A DNA stretch of 64,000 nt from Piper betle (GCA_033002965.1 JAURVB010012860.1:1-64000), one strand, 5' to 3'; shown: positions 7,798-20,400, counted from the stretch's first letter. Notes: a model not told the origin generated them from the sequence alone. Numbers and translations: made by a program.

Positions 7798-10700
7798 GTG
7801 AGGGCATCGAATGAACCCCCCAATGTACTGGTTGGTCCTTCCAGTTTCACTCACCCTACTCAAAACCCTAGTTTGCATTCTAGCTACCCTTTTCCAAACA
7901 TCCCTGTTACTAATCTCATGGACGCTATTTCGATAGTGGATGAATCTATTAATCTTGCAGAGAAGGCTGTGGAATCTGTTTTTGCCTGTCTGAACTTGAC
8001 GGAAAGCCAAGTTGCCGATGTTGATCTTGCTGTTTGCCCTTTTAATTTCCATCATCGGATGCCTCCTGAATTCCTGTTTCGCCATTCACTTGTTTGCTCA
8101 TCCTCACCGGGCAGTGTGGATCTCTCTATCCTTGACTGTCTTCATTATCCTCTTTCCCTCCAGGCTGTCCCCGAAAAACAAGATTCAAGCCACTGCAGGA
8201 TTTGGAGGTTGAACTGTGTTTTACTCTTGACAAATTTGGTGGTTTTGGTTCGAGCTTCTATTACAAAGACTGCCCTGGTGTTGTGAGCTCTGCCAATCGA
8301 GAGAGTACCTTCTTACTTCCTGGTATTTTAGCTTCCGAGTGCAACAATTTTATGCCTATATGCAATAAAAACTTCAGGTGTTCCCCCCTATTCTTCCCTC
8401 AGAACTGTGTGCTTTGAAAGTTGAAGTTGAGTCTTGGACTGACTATCCCTTGCCATATTCTTATATCATTCTAAGAGGTCTTTCCTGTCTAAGAATTATG
8501 GAAGAAAAGGCTATTGCAAGTTGGATTATCCAAAATTCGCCACGTCATGGTATTGTTATAGATGGTCCACTGGGAGATCACATATTTACGTTGTTGGGGC
8601 TCTGTTTGAAGGCCATTTCATCTGAAGCCTCTAAGACATTAGATTCCATCCTAAAAAGTTGTAATCTTTTAAATTCTACACTACAAAGTCTGGAATGTCA
8701 ACATTTGGTTCAAATATTGTTATGGTTATCTTCTCAACTATCTATTTTATATGGAGGAATGAATGGAAAGCTTTTTGTTATCAGTATGTTGAAACAATGC
8801 CTGCTACATGGTGCTTCCAATTTTCTGATGTTTTCGTCGAAGGAAAATAAGAATGGATCAAGTGATGAGGTGTGCACCAGTCAAAGTGGGGATATTCAAA
8901 AAGTTGTGACGACTGCTTCCAGGTTTAATATGATCTCTGTGTCACAAGTAGCTGCAGCTATCTCTGCATTGCACGAGAGGGCACTGTTAGAGGAAAAGAT
9001 TAATTACATACGCTTTTGCCAGAATCTTCCAAGAATGCAATTGTACGTCCCTCATGTTGATTCTCTTTTCAATGAGGCAACCATTTATTCCTGTCAATCT
9101 TTTGCTTTTGGTTGGTCAACAGATGGACTTTCTGCAGCTTTCTTTTGCCATTTCGAATTTGAGAAGAAACTTATTCCTTTAGAGCAAAAGTGTTGTGTCA
9201 AACTCTATTCCTACAGAATTCACTTCTTTCATTTATATTATCTATTTACGATTGTGTTTGTGGGTTTCAAATTCAACTTTTCTTCTATGGTTTGCTGTAG
9301 GATGGCAGAATGTGCTCATATCTCAAGTGCAGCTGAGGAGGAGAGAAAAATCGTGCAGATTATAAACCAGTGCTTGAACTTGATGGATCTCTCTGGCAGC
9401 ACTCACAAAATCAGGTTTCGCTTTTCCCTTTGTTTATTCAAAAATTTCAATTATGCATCTGACTGACAACGATGGATGGGGTTCGAGGGAGACTGATAGG
9501 TGATGATGATTTATGTTAAAAGCTGTTTGGAGTGTTTGCTGTCACTAAAACTTTTGGAATTGATGCTTTGTTTAATAATTTGTGTGTGTATGATATTTCT
9601 ACAGCACAGAAACTGGGCAATTTTGAAGTAGTGAAGGATGAAGCTTCACTACATAACATCCTTATCGAAAAAAGTGAAATTGTGACTAATCTAGGATGGT
9701 GTAGCTGACTAATAAATTATTGCAAGTTCTGTATGTATTCTGTATAATCTGGAGCTTCTTACGCGTTTCCAAGATATTAAAGCATTGCTGCTGCTTCTAA
9801 ATGTTTCTTTTTAGTTAATTCCCAAACTACTCACCATGTTTCTGCATAATGTTATGCAAAAGGTAGACACCAAGTAACAGGATTTCCAATAATGGATTAT
9901 CTTATAACGAATCCCTTTAATTTGCAAAACAAAACTTAAGCGCCTACCAAGATATTGTGATATAACGCAAAACTGCCTCTTCCCCATAGGTCAATTTATT
10001 CACATTAATGGTATGTGATTTTTAAAAATAAGGAGGTCGTGCAGTGAGTAAATTCATCTTCTTGGAAGTTAAATTTGAACTGAAAGCAATGTATTGACTT
10101 TAGTTGGTGATAAATTATTGTCCCCATTTTCAATAAATCTAATATGTTTATTTCTAAAAAAAATGGAAAGTATTCTTGACTTATGTGTTGTTATTTTTCT
10201 TATCATGTAATTGGGCATGAATTAGTATTCAAGCAAAAACAAGACAAGGGAAGAGTTATTGGCTGAGGAAAGAGATTACAAACGTCGAAGAATGTCATAT
10301 CGCGGGAAGAAAGTAAAGCGATCAACAACAGAGGTCTCTTAACTTATAGCATTTTTTCAAACAATTGAATAGATTCTAACAAACGAATCCTTCTAAAAGA
10401 ATGCTGATATAGACACAAAATACTATCCTTGATGTTTATGAAATGAAATTTTGGTGTTCCCATTTACTTTGTGAATACGTAAAGTGAGACGGTTGGTGCA
10501 TGTGCAACTTCATAATAGTTTGATGTATGGATGGCATTCATGTACAAGCTTGGCCTGTTCTTTCTCTTTGCTGGCAAACTTGCTAAGTGATGCAATCCAC
10601 ATAATTTTTTTTTCCTGGTTTTGAACAGCAGTTGCACCTAATTAACAGGTTTTATGTTTCTAGACATAATTGTTAATTAGTCTGCACCAGTCTAATTGAC

Positions 10701-11340
10701 TCAAGTTTAATTTTAAATTAATATGTTTTTTTTTCTTTTTCTTTTCTCTTAGGTTATTCGTGATATAATAGAAGAGCAAATGGAAGAAATTAAGAATGCT
10801 GGAGGAATTGGATGCTTTTTAAAAGGACCTACTGGTGCTGACAACTTGCCACACGGTTCCGTTTCCTCCAGTGATTTGTGCAGGGATGATGATAAGATAG
10901 AAGATGGCCTTTCTGGAGCAAGTGAAAAGCCATCACAACCTCCAGAGAAAAAATATTTGTTCTCTGGAGATCATAGAGATTTTCTGCAATACTCAGCGGA
11001 CAGGTCAAAGATGGGTAATGACAGACATCGTAGACACAGTATGTCCGGAAGCCCCCACAATTCTCATCTTCATCACCGTTCAAGGGAAAGATATGCTCGT
11101 AGAAAGGACTCATATAATTTGGAAGAGCAGTATAGGCATGAAAGGGAAGATTCAGTATCATCATCTAGATCTAAACGGCTCAGAAATGATAAAGATAGTA
11201 ACAGATTTGAACACAGCCGAACGAATGGAGAAAGATATAGTAGCAGGATATCTGGATGCAAGATGAGTGACAATGGATCCAAGCCATTTGACGACAGATA
11301 TGACCCCTCTAGCTCATATGATATATCTGAGGACAATTAG
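7798..11340 (+). CDS. SNRNP48: U11/U12 snRNP 48-kDa protein (U11-48K)
   Basis: This protein of the minor spliceosome recognises U12-type 5' splice sites with U11 snRNP. The first coding exon (from 7798, after GGCAG) encodes the CHHC zinc finger CPFNFHHRMPPEFLFRHSLVC-type with spacing C-x5-H-x9-H-x3-C (about 8035-8097). The large exon body runs to about 9180 and includes LPSELCALKVEVESW and SWIIQNSPRHGIVIDG. Further exons lie at 9301-9414 (MAECAHISSAAEEE), 10226-10333 (TREELLAEERDYKRRRMSY, the most conserved block of the family) and 10753-11340 (EEIKNAGGIGCFLKG, then a Ser/Arg/His-rich tail). The frame changes twice without an intron, between about 8160 and 8200 and at the C-run at 8381-8387. 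Each equals loss of one base, so the copy is either disrupted or carries sequence errors. The start codon is uncertain: ATG 7811 is out of frame, in-frame ATG 7918 is possible, and an upstream exon may supply it. Confidence 0.85.
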
Positions 11341-11612
11341 GTCTCTTTAAATGAGTGGTAGAATAAAACAGAACTACAAAGCTCTGACTGGTCTTCTCGA
11401 AAGAGGCATGGTAGTTGTTTATGAGGGCTCCATGGATCGAGAAAGGTGTCTTTCTATATGAGTAAAATTTGTTGATCTTCTTCTCAAGAGCAACGATCGC
11501 AATTCATTAGCAATTAGCAACCTGGAAATCTGTATTGATGATCATTTTTAATTCTTTCCTCTTTGACTCTTTTTTATGCTTCTCTGCTTTTGCACGTGCA
11601 TGTCTTGGAGCT

Positions 11613-11777
11613 TGTAAGTTATATTTGTTGGCCTTGTAGACAAGTCTTGGCCATTCTCAAGGAGCAAAATCATCAAGTTTTGAGCGTGTTCTGTATATGT
11701 GAGAATTCTACACTCCATTCTCTTCATAGCATTTCAATTGCTATTTCATTTCTCATTTGATTTACATATCTGTGCAG
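11613..11777 (+). other. Candidate alternative intron in the U11-48K 3'UTR
   Basis: A good 5' splice site (CTTGTAAGTT) at 11613 and a pyrimidine-rich tract ending in TGTGCAG at 11777 bound a possible intron after the stop codon. Its acceptor lies 38 bases before the tandem U12-type motif at 11816. It is inferred from splice consensus only. Confidence 0.4.
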
Positions 11778-11815
11778 TACCGAATGGTTAAGGGTTTGGA
11801 TTAGTCTCTGCACCT

Positions 11816-11835
11816 GTATCCTTCTCTGTATCCTC
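11816..11835 (+). promoter_or_regulatory. Tandem U12-type 5' splice-site motif (USSE-like)
   Basis: Two copies of GTATCCTY occur 12 bases apart (11816-11823 and 11828-11835). GTATCCTT is the U12-type 5' splice-site consensus bound by U11 snRNA. Tandem U12-type 5' splice sites that are not themselves spliced are known as U11 snRNP-binding splicing enhancers. They occur in the U11-48K and U11/U12-65K genes of plants and animals, where they activate an upstream 3' splice site and lower expression. Here the pair sits after the U11-48K stop codon, 38 bases downstream of a plausible acceptor. The second copy ends in C rather than T. Function is inferred. Confidence 0.55.
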
Positions 11836-14420
11836 GTTGTCTAATATTATTACTTACCTTATTTTCATTGTTTCATCTGTTTAATGCTATATGTACTTCA
11901 TATTGCAGAATCTGATCTGTTATATTTTGCTGCTGAAAGGAATATTGTCTTCTCCATTTCTCCAAGCTTAGTTCTTTTTTTTTAAAATATAAAGTGAGAT
12001 TCAACCAATTGATAGAAGTGCGTAAATCTTAAAATTCAATTGTTTATTAATTAGATATTTGCTTTGGATCTGAGCCTATTTTCCTGGGTTGTTTCATGGA
12101 TTGTACTTATTGCCGTATGTCATTGACCAATGAGGAAGCCGATGTATTTATGAGGCCCATTTGATGCATCTGGAAATGCGGGGAAGTAAAGTTCATCACC
12201 TCTTATCTTGATCATGGTTTTCAAATTTGGTAGTTAGTCTTGGAAGGTCTAGATCACTGTTGTGTATCTTCTGTCGCCTTAAGCTGGGGTAATATGTGAC
12301 CTTTCTTATGCACTGCTGCATGAAGACAGGCGGTTTAAGCACAAAAATATCATGCATTTACTTTGGTTATTTATGAAGATGGTGTCATTTGAATAAAAAA
12401 AGTGACTTATAATAACGAAATATAGAGGCTTTTGAATCCTGGTTTTATAATTAATGCATGAAGTGAGAACTGATGACGCTAGGATATCAGTTGCTCTTAG
12501 AAGGTTGAAAAGCTTTAATAACAGGTTTTTACTTCTGCCTTTTTACTGTCTTGAAAGGTGCTGTTTGATTATTGAATACCATAACTCCTTGGCAATCCTC
12601 AATGATTAGTTTGTATGATGTGTTTTCTTCCATTTCCATGTCATAACATCTTCTCAACACAAATGGTGGATGCATCGTCTGTAAAAAGAAAAAGAAAGAA
12701 AAAACCCGTGAATTGTTCATTTTCAGGCTAGGATGTTTATTTTCTGTACTGTTTGATATTGTTTGAAAAGTTCTTGTCTGGAATGAGAAAGATGTATGTA
12801 AATGCAAATGCCTAACCTTCCAATTCATTGTTGCCAGATTGAAGTTTCATTTGTAGGGTTATTTTTTATACAGGTGTACTGGCAGATTGCTTCTCAATTG
12901 AGCCGTCAGCCGAGATAAAATGATTAGGCCTGCGAATCAAAGGACGCCAAGAGGTCAAGTTAGAATCTTGCATAATGTAATACTAGTATCCAAATTATGA
13001 TGTGTGCTCTTCTGATTGTATCAAATTTTACTCGTTTAAGTAGTTTGTTTGACGAAAGCGGATTGATATGCTCTGTTCACATTTTAATTGAAGTAAGCTT
13101 AAAGTGGTCGTCTCTGATATGCGTTTCAGGTATCCTACGAAACGTTTATTCGATTATATGAACACACGCAACGCATGCAAACCGTGTAATGACAATGTGA
13201 ACAAGAAGGTTTGTATATTGAAATTACCAAGATGGCATATAAACTCGCCAAATAAAATTTTCAGAAGGAAAGAGTCACTGGCTTGAGAGCAACCAGTGGG
13301 GATCATGGTGGTAGCTTAATACGTTTTTCATAGACGACCATTAAGTCTTCGTTTTTGCCTCTAGACTTCTAGTCGTCTGCGTGGAAAACGTTCACCGTTA
13401 TACATTATTATGAATATGGCCGCCATATGTTATCCAAACAACCGTTAAAACGTGCTTATTGAATTGAGTAACCAAATAGTATTCCATTGTCCCTGCTCTG
13501 TCTCTTAGAAACTTCTCTCCATGCATTGACTTTTAGCATCATATTAATTTCTTCTCCAACGCTGCATTATTAAACGTTTAGCCGATTATTTTAAAAATAC
13601 ATTTATGATTAGGTTATTGTAATTTTTTCATTAATACATTGATATAGTTCCCAACTACTTTGGATGTGCCTGCATCGATATTCGTCTCCGAAGTGAGATT
13701 TTTTAGAACCGAACGAAGTAGTCCTAACCATTATTCTACCAAAGGCATATGCTGTGAGATGCTACTCAACTCAATACAGTCATGTCCCACCATCAGAATC
13801 AGACATGCTTTCGTCCAAGGTTTATGCTCAACCTGATTAATGGATATTCTTCAATCTATGAGTACTTCCACCCTTACTTGGTGCTTCATTTTTTAATTTT
13901 TTTGACATTAAACCACAATCTAATTAACCTGTGCCCAAAATAGATATAGATACAGAGTTGAGTGAAAATTTTCAGGAAACATTTCCCACCGTTGTCACAT
14001 GCCCGCACTCCATCTGCGCCGAAAGATCACCTCATAGCTCCGTGAAAGTACACATAATAAGTAAAAAGATGTTCATAGACTCCCTTTAATAGAAAGGAGC
14101 CACACTTGTTACTTACACGCGAAGGTGTTGACAGGATAATAGCCTAAGAAATACTGTTTGTACTACACCCGTTGTGTATACTCGTTTATTACATTTGTAA
14201 AAATTTAAATGGTTTTAGATTTCGTAATACCAATTTTATCCTGGATTGATTGCTTTTGCGAGTAGCTGCTTCTCCCATTAAATCGACTGATACAAAACTG
14301 ATTGAAAACACAGTCACAAGTTTATACACTACACTATCCTAGAGTTTGATGACGAAGTATAATCTCATTGAAGATCTCATTTACCAATCAATTAACAACT
14401 ACTAATCACAAAAAAGAAGC
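11836..14420. other. Intergenic, no gene seen
   Basis: The first few hundred bases are probably the 3' end of the U11-48K transcript. The rest is AT-rich, with only short ORFs lacking family motifs or codon bias. I see no RNA gene or mobile-element end in it. Confidence 0.5.
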
Positions 14421-14540
14421 CTTAAACTTTGGTTAACATAAAATAACGATCACAAAATGAATCTGATTTGATGTCAGGGACTTAAACTTTGGTTAACATA
14501 AAATAGCAATTACAAAATGAATCTGATTTGAGATGCCAGG
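14421..14540. repeat. 60-bp tandem duplication
   Basis: CTTAAACTTTGGTTAACATA and the following ~38 bases occur twice in direct succession (14421 and 14481) with a few differences. It lies just downstream of the DUF506 gene. Confidence 0.9.
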
Positions 14541-14709
14541 GAGACATGTCACACCAGTAAGCTCATAGGATAAGGAGACAACCAAGCTCATCCTACTTTA
14601 TCCAAATCACGGGTCCCGCCCCTTCTTCCCCGATCTCCCCCACCGACGCTCGCCGCGTCCGCCACACCCGCCCCCGCCGCAACAAACTAACAAATACTAC
14701 TTAATCATC

Positions 14710-15714
14710 TTAGAAGAAACAACGACAAATCTCCTTTTTATAGTGCGATCGCGCCGCGGGCGCGACTGCGAAGCCGACGGAGCGGCTGCGGACGACGTCC
14801 GGCGCCGGCGACGCCGTGACGCTCATCGTCCGGCGGTACGGACCGAGCCACTTGTTCTGGAGGTACCGGCCCTTGCGCCACGGCGGGAGGTGCATCCCCG
14901 CCTCCTTCATCGACCGCCGCATCACGTCCGCCACCGCCCGCACCACCTGCTTCACCTCCTCCGCCCTCCCCACCATCACTGCCGGCAGCTCCGCGGCCGC
15001 CGCCCGGAACTCCGCCGTCGGCCTCGCGATCTCAAACTCCCCCGCGAAGTCCAGCTCGACTATGTACCGCCGCCCGCTGCACCCCTTGCTGCCGCCGCCG
15101 GCGAGCACGTCGACGAACTCGTGGCTGCCGCCGGTGAGCCCGCCGGAGTTCTCCCACTTCGTCTTGCAGACGGCGGCATTGTACCCCGCGTCGCGTAGGC
15201 ACCCCATCACCGCCCGCCGGAAGGTCTTCCGGCAGCCTTGCACCGAGGCGGACATCGCCGCCGCACTCGCCACGGCCGCGCAGAGCCGCCGACAGAAAGC
15301 GTCTTCTTCGCCAACGCGGCTGATCAGCTCGCGTACAGCCCCGGCGGCGTCGAACCGACGCCGCCGATGATCCTCCTCCTCGTCGTCGTCCTCAGAATCA
15401 TCATCCTTCATTTCGACCACCGACGGGCAGTCGACGACGCTGTCGTCGAAGAGGAAGCCGTTGACGAGGTCCGAGAGAGAACAGGACGAGCCGGCGGCAC
15501 TGTCCCCGCCGTGTTCACTGCCGCTACAGGTGCTTGTGGCGCCACTCGCGCCACAGAGACAAGCTCGAACGCGGTCGTCGAGGGGATCAGTGACTCGCTT
15601 TGCCCTCGCAACCACCGCCATGGCCGCCGCCGTCGCCGATGCGTCGGTGGCCGGAGCGCCACCGTCGACGTACAATTTATAGATGTGCTCCCGACCACGC
15701 CGAGATGGCGACAT
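14710..15714 (-). CDS. DUF506 family protein (PDDEXK-like)
   Basis: This intronless gene encodes 334 residues when started at MSPSRRGREHIYK (ATG at 15714). The protein has an acidic linker (DDDSEDDDEEED, residues ~125-140) and then the DUF506 domain. Recognisable family marks are CRKTFRRAVMGCLRDAGYNA followed by AVCKTKWE, then RYIVELDFAGEFEIARP, and the C-terminal PPWRKGRYLQNKWLGPYRR. The family is plant-specific and is placed in the PD-(D/E)XK nuclease-like fold; Arabidopsis members respond to phosphate deficiency and affect root hairs, but the molecular activity is unknown. The ORF stays open for 77 codons upstream. I chose the inner ATG because the upstream part is low-complexity, is not family-like, and spans a TATA motif. 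The coding region is very GC-rich and intronless, as in many monocot genes. Confidence 0.9.
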   Translation of the reverse strand: MSPSRRGREHIYKLYVDGGAPATDASATAAAMAVVARAKRVTDPLDDRVRACLCGASGATSTCSGSEHGGDSAAGSSCSLSDLVNGFLFDDSVVDCPSVVEMKDDDSEDDDEEEDHRRRRFDAAGAVRELISRVGEEDAFCRRLCAAVASAAAMSASVQGCRKTFRRAVMGCLRDAGYNAAVCKTKWENSGGLTGGSHEFVDVLAGGGSKGCSGRRYIVELDFAGEFEIARPTAEFRAAAAELPAVMVGRAEEVKQVVRAVADVMRRSMKEAGMHLPPWRKGRYLQNKWLGPYRRTMSVTASPAPDVVRSRSVGFAVAPAARSHYKKEICRCFF

Positions 15715-15770
15715 GTTGGAGTAATATGGATGACATTGTGAGGGGTAAAATGGGAATTTAAGAAATAAAA

Positions 15771-15777
15771 GTTTATA
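15771..15777 (-). promoter_or_regulatory. Possible TATA box of the DUF506 gene
   Basis: On the minus strand TATAAAC lies about 57 bases before the chosen ATG, leaving a leader of only ~25-30 bases. It is the nearest AT-rich TATA-like motif; support is by position only. Confidence 0.35.
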
Positions 15778-15989
15778 CATGAGTACGGATATTGGATGGG
15801 AGTGTATCGGTGGGAGAGGGGCATATTCGGTACGGGGCGATGGTTTGTTCGGACTGCGTGGATACGTGCGGATACGTTTCGGTAGGGGCGTGAGGGTTGC
15901 GTGGGGCGCAAGGCGTGGCACGAGGGCGAAGAGTGTCTGGCTCATGCCTTTATGGGGAAATGCCTATTCGGGTTCACAACCCTAAGTGT

Positions 15990-18503
15990 AGAAACTATTA
16001 TTATTGCTTAATGACATATTTATCATAGTAAATTATAATTTTTTTCGTATTATATGATTTAAATTTATTAAGGATTGGTTAGATGAAAACATCGATCTTG
16101 GTTATTAGTTAGCGTTGTGATTATTTCTAAATCATTTTGACGTGTACTATTTGCTTTCTCTCAAACGCCGCTAAGGCCAGTTGATGATCAACAGGTTTTT
16201 GACGTGAATGACTTAAAAAAGGGCCGCTCTCTACATCTGTAGCTAATGAATGCCTTGTACATGTGAATGAAAAGGGTGACCGGAGCCTCATGAGGCAAAC
16301 CGAGTGCTTCATCATGGGAAGGGAAAATATTTGTGCTGCTAATGTGTGTGAGTATGAACTACACGGATGCTAGGTTGAAAATGAGATGGTTTTGGAAGGA
16401 AAGAAACGTGGCTGGCACGGTTACCTTATGTAACCGGCAATAACACCTCGGTATTGAGTGAATGATGAGACAATTTTGCAGTAATTATGTTGGAGTTCAG
16501 TAGATATTGTGGGAGTCAAATAATGAGGAGGTTTGTCGGATGGCCGGTGTCGACATGGTAGTGTAGGAAAAAAATTAAAATGAGTTGCACACACCTCGTA
16601 CATAATTTATTTATACAAGTATATGTCTAATTTGAATTTCTTTAGAAAGACCCACGTGAGGGAGTCTATATGTGTGAGAAGTAGAGTACGTAAGTTGTTG
16701 AAGAGGAAAAGTTTTACAATAGCAATTACAAGACTACTTCAGGGGATTTATTGTAAACACTTGCTACAACAAATATTCTCCCGAGTTGAAGTTGATATGA
16801 GTTTTTTCTCTTAGACATCAATATGGGCACTTTTATTTTTTTAAAAAATGTACTTTAAAAGTACTTAAATTTTTATTTTTATTATTTTGATAATTAAGAC
16901 GATCAAAGGGTTAAAAATATTAAAATAATTTAAAATTTTATATAAGTACTCTATTTTGTATTTTTACATTTATCTACATATACTTTAAGAAGTGGGACCT
17001 ATAGAAAATTGTCGCAAATGAAAGTTTTAGATGATTCATATATTTCAATCTTTGGGGGAGGGCCTAGAACTACAATGAACTAAAACAAATATTCATGAAT
17101 AACTATAAAAATCAAGATGTAAGTTTGCATCGGAAACTATGTAAATTTTTTACATTTTAGGCTTGACATACAGTTGTAGGCGTTATGATCTCTATATATA
17201 CATGTTTGTTTTCATTTACCTAGGATCTGTCAAATTCCAAATTGCATAGCCCGCACTTATTATAACAAGTGTTTTAGGTATATATAACCAGACGAATTAT
17301 GGCTAGGATTATATGCATGGTGCGGTAATTAATTATTTATCTCTTTAATGTAGCTACGCTTTATGATACAATAAAAGTCTGTCTTCATAATTAACACATT
17401 CGTTAGTCATCTTCTTACCAAGCCTCCTCCCATTTTTCCCAAGTCATAGAGCAGTCGGTAGATAAAAGTGTAGGACTTGCAGCATGTCAACATGTTGTAT
17501 CACGCTAAACCTTATTTAGTAGACTGCATGATTGCCTGCACATGATGTGGGCCTATGCATCCGTGTCGACAATTTTCCATTTCACAACAAAATGTTTTCT
17601 TATTTGTGTCACACCTGTTGTATGTACGATATAAGTTATTATTATGTGTGATATAGCTTCCAACTTTATCTTATCTTGGAGCATAAAATAATTGCAGTGC
17701 TGGCTGGGCCCAAGAAAGGATACCACCGAAGTGGCATGTGTAACCGGAGGATTGAGATAGGAAGGGCAGGTGAGGGAGTCGTGGATCACATCATTCTTTA
17801 TCCTTTCTTATATATATATATTACAAAAATCAATGAACAAAGGGGGGAAAAATCATCTTTTGTGTGCAGGAATCAGGATATGCTTTGGCAGCTGCTCTTT
17901 CTCGCCAATCAAGGAGAAGAACAAGAAGATTATCAATTCAAGTATGATAATATTTGAATGTAGATATGATATTCAATCTATGAGGATTAGTGAATAGTGA
18001 AGGATTTGTTATAGTTTACATATCATTGACAGCATGCGTAATGGGTCATATATATAGATGGATAGATATATGGTTAGGCTTTGGTTGGTGAGAATGCTCA
18101 AAGGGATTAGAGCTAAGTGGCCTTAGAGCGTTATTAAAAGCCAATAATTTGATCTTAGGTGATAGCGAAAGGCGTGGCCGAATGGAAGAGGCGTCTTTTC
18201 AATCCCTTGGGGACCTCTCTTATCTTCTCCCTTCTTTTTTATAACGATGGTTGGGGTAATGCCGCCAAGGTTGGGCCGGTAAGGGTTCCAACTGTATGCC
18301 TTTAATTTGTGGGGATGTCCCTGTGGTGTGCCCAAGAAGTCTGTGGTTGTTTTTAAATTTCTCCAATATATGCTGCATGTTTTCTATATGCATTTTCATT
18401 TGTAGAAATTAATATTCCCACGTATAGCCGCCATATGTTGCATACATATATGGGCAGTCTCATGTTACCAGATGGGCAGCCTTCAATTGAGTTGTTTTCG
18501 TGT

Positions 18504-18535
<32 letters not shown>

Positions 18536-19430
18536 CTCGTAGCTTATATTCATTGCAGTGCACTACATGACAATTTAGGATGCTCTGTGTTCATAATATA
18601 CACTCGCCACTTGTGGCAAGGAAACTTCTAAGGGAACTTTTGTCGACTTCTAATCTGATGTCCGACTCCAAGCTTCCTCCAACTGTAAAAGAATTAATCC
18701 ACTTAAAAGAAAAACTGTAAAAGAATTCCGCTCGTTTCATTGGCATGGTGGCAAGAGCTCGACGTCCACTCGCGAGTTCATCGGTGAAGAATTTCCATTC
18801 TAAATTTTTCAACAATGTTTCTCCTTATTATAATTATAAACAGCTAGCTCTTCTGCATCAACCTCTACCTTAATTAAAAGAGAGTTTGTTTTTTAGTTAG
18901 CTACCTTGAAAGATAGCTGTTTCATATGCAGGTTGGGCAGAGATTGCAACTAAGACGAGATGCTTTATCTCGTGCGAAGGATAATAACTTGTTGAGCAAA
19001 TAGTAGATCACTAAAATATGATCCTATTCTTTCTTTTAACAGGCAAATAGAAATCATAACTACCTACTGCTTTTGATGATATATTTTACACCATTAAGAA
19101 ACTTAAAATAAACACGTTTTTAAGTACATTGATTGGCATGTTTTATGGGGATTTAAAGGATTTATTACAGAATTAAACAATGGCCATCTAATTGCCACAT
19201 TTCAGGTCTCCAGAACAATCACAGCGGGGAGGCTACGTGCGCGATGCCAAGCAACTAAATTAAGCCCACTACAAAATTGGGCCTATATGATCATCATACT
19301 TGTTATTCCCAGCTCAATAGATGTGGTCTACACACTTAAAGATCCATGGTCTTATGATATCTGATGATGACTATGAACTAGACATGCACGATGCACTTTA
19401 CTACAAAGATGTATAACAAATGTTAGTAAG
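15990..19430. other. AT-rich intergenic spacer
   Basis: No gene is recognisable. It contains a TA microsatellite at about 18508-18535 and scattered short ORFs without motifs. A moderately GC-rich patch at 18170-18340 was checked for tRNA or miRNA character and does not fold convincingly by eye. Confidence 0.5.
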
Positions 19431-19439
19431 GAAATGGGA

Positions 19440-20400
19440 GAACTGTTGATTTGGCGAGTCTGGTCGAGTTAAACTCGACTCATGTCAATTCAATTTCAAG
19501 TTGAGCTAATTATTATTTGAATTGATTTGAGTTTTTTGTTGAGTTTAAGATAGCTCAATTTATATTTATTATTACTCTTCATTTATAGAATTTATATTAA
19601 ATTTTAATTTTTAATTTGAGATATCTCAAATTAACATGGTTATGAATAAAAAGATATTCTTATTTAAAATTATTAACATTTTCTTTTATACTTCAATTTA
19701 AATTCTAGAGGGAAACCTGTGATATATGGTGTTAGGAATAAGGTTTTCTCATTAGCCTATATATAAATTACCAACACCCTTTATAACCGATGTAGGATAA
19801 ATCTAACAATTTTCATTTACACATCGGGGGATCCTGAAATCATTATCATCTGACAATCTCTCGTTCATCAGATTCATTTGGCAAACTCATTTTAAATTAT
19901 CAGGTAGAACCTATGAAGGAAAGCTTATACAATCGGCATAGGTAAAACCCAGGTCTGATATCAATGTTAGGTTCTTTAGGCCTTCAAAAGGGACTTGCAT
20001 AAGTGTCACATATCTTTCTTAATCCAAAAGCTAACTTAAAGAATAAAACTTTCCTATTAGCCTATATACAATTCACTAACATCTTCTATGACCGATACGA
20101 GATAAACCCAACATGTGGTACTCTAAAATTTTATCTTTTACATAAAATATAGAAGTTCAGGCAACACAAGGCTAAGCCTGACTTATTTAATTTTAAATTG
20201 AGCTTTTAGTCGAGTTGCCAAATCAAACTTAATCGACCTTGGACACAACCTTGTATTCTTTTTAAGGTTAAAAACCACTCGCAGGGCGAGTAAATCAAAC
20301 ATGTATAGAAACTTGGAAAGTTCCCCGTGAGAACAGATGCACACACAATATCTATAGTCCTTTAGCTCAATGCCACCCTTGAATATCAATTGATCTGAAG
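19440..20400. repeat. Unclassified repeat with internal direct repeats
   Basis: A ~75-bp unit occurs at 19731-19808 and again at 20041-20112. The shared runs are ATTAGCCTATATA, ACCGAT and GGATAAATCTAACA/GAGATAAACCCAACA. The text between them has the feel of an old LTR or its flank, but no coding part is present. The class is uncertain. Confidence 0.45.

Noticed and set aside
8010..8056. Hydrophobic stretch in an alternative frame over the U11-48K zinc finger
   Set aside because: A shadow frame; the zinc-finger frame carries all conserved residues.
14743..15741. Long plus-strand ORFs opposite DUF506
   Set aside because: Arg/His/Pro-rich shadows of a GC-rich coding exon; no domain.
15715..15945. 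N-terminal extension of the DUF506 ORF
   Set aside because: Low-complexity Pro/Arg/Ser sequence unlike the family, and it contains the likely TATA box on the coding strand.
18170..18340. Possible tRNA or miRNA precursor
   Set aside because: Some tRNA-like phrases (GGCGTGGCCGAATGGAAG), but no matching acceptor stem, T-loop or long hairpin could be found by eye.
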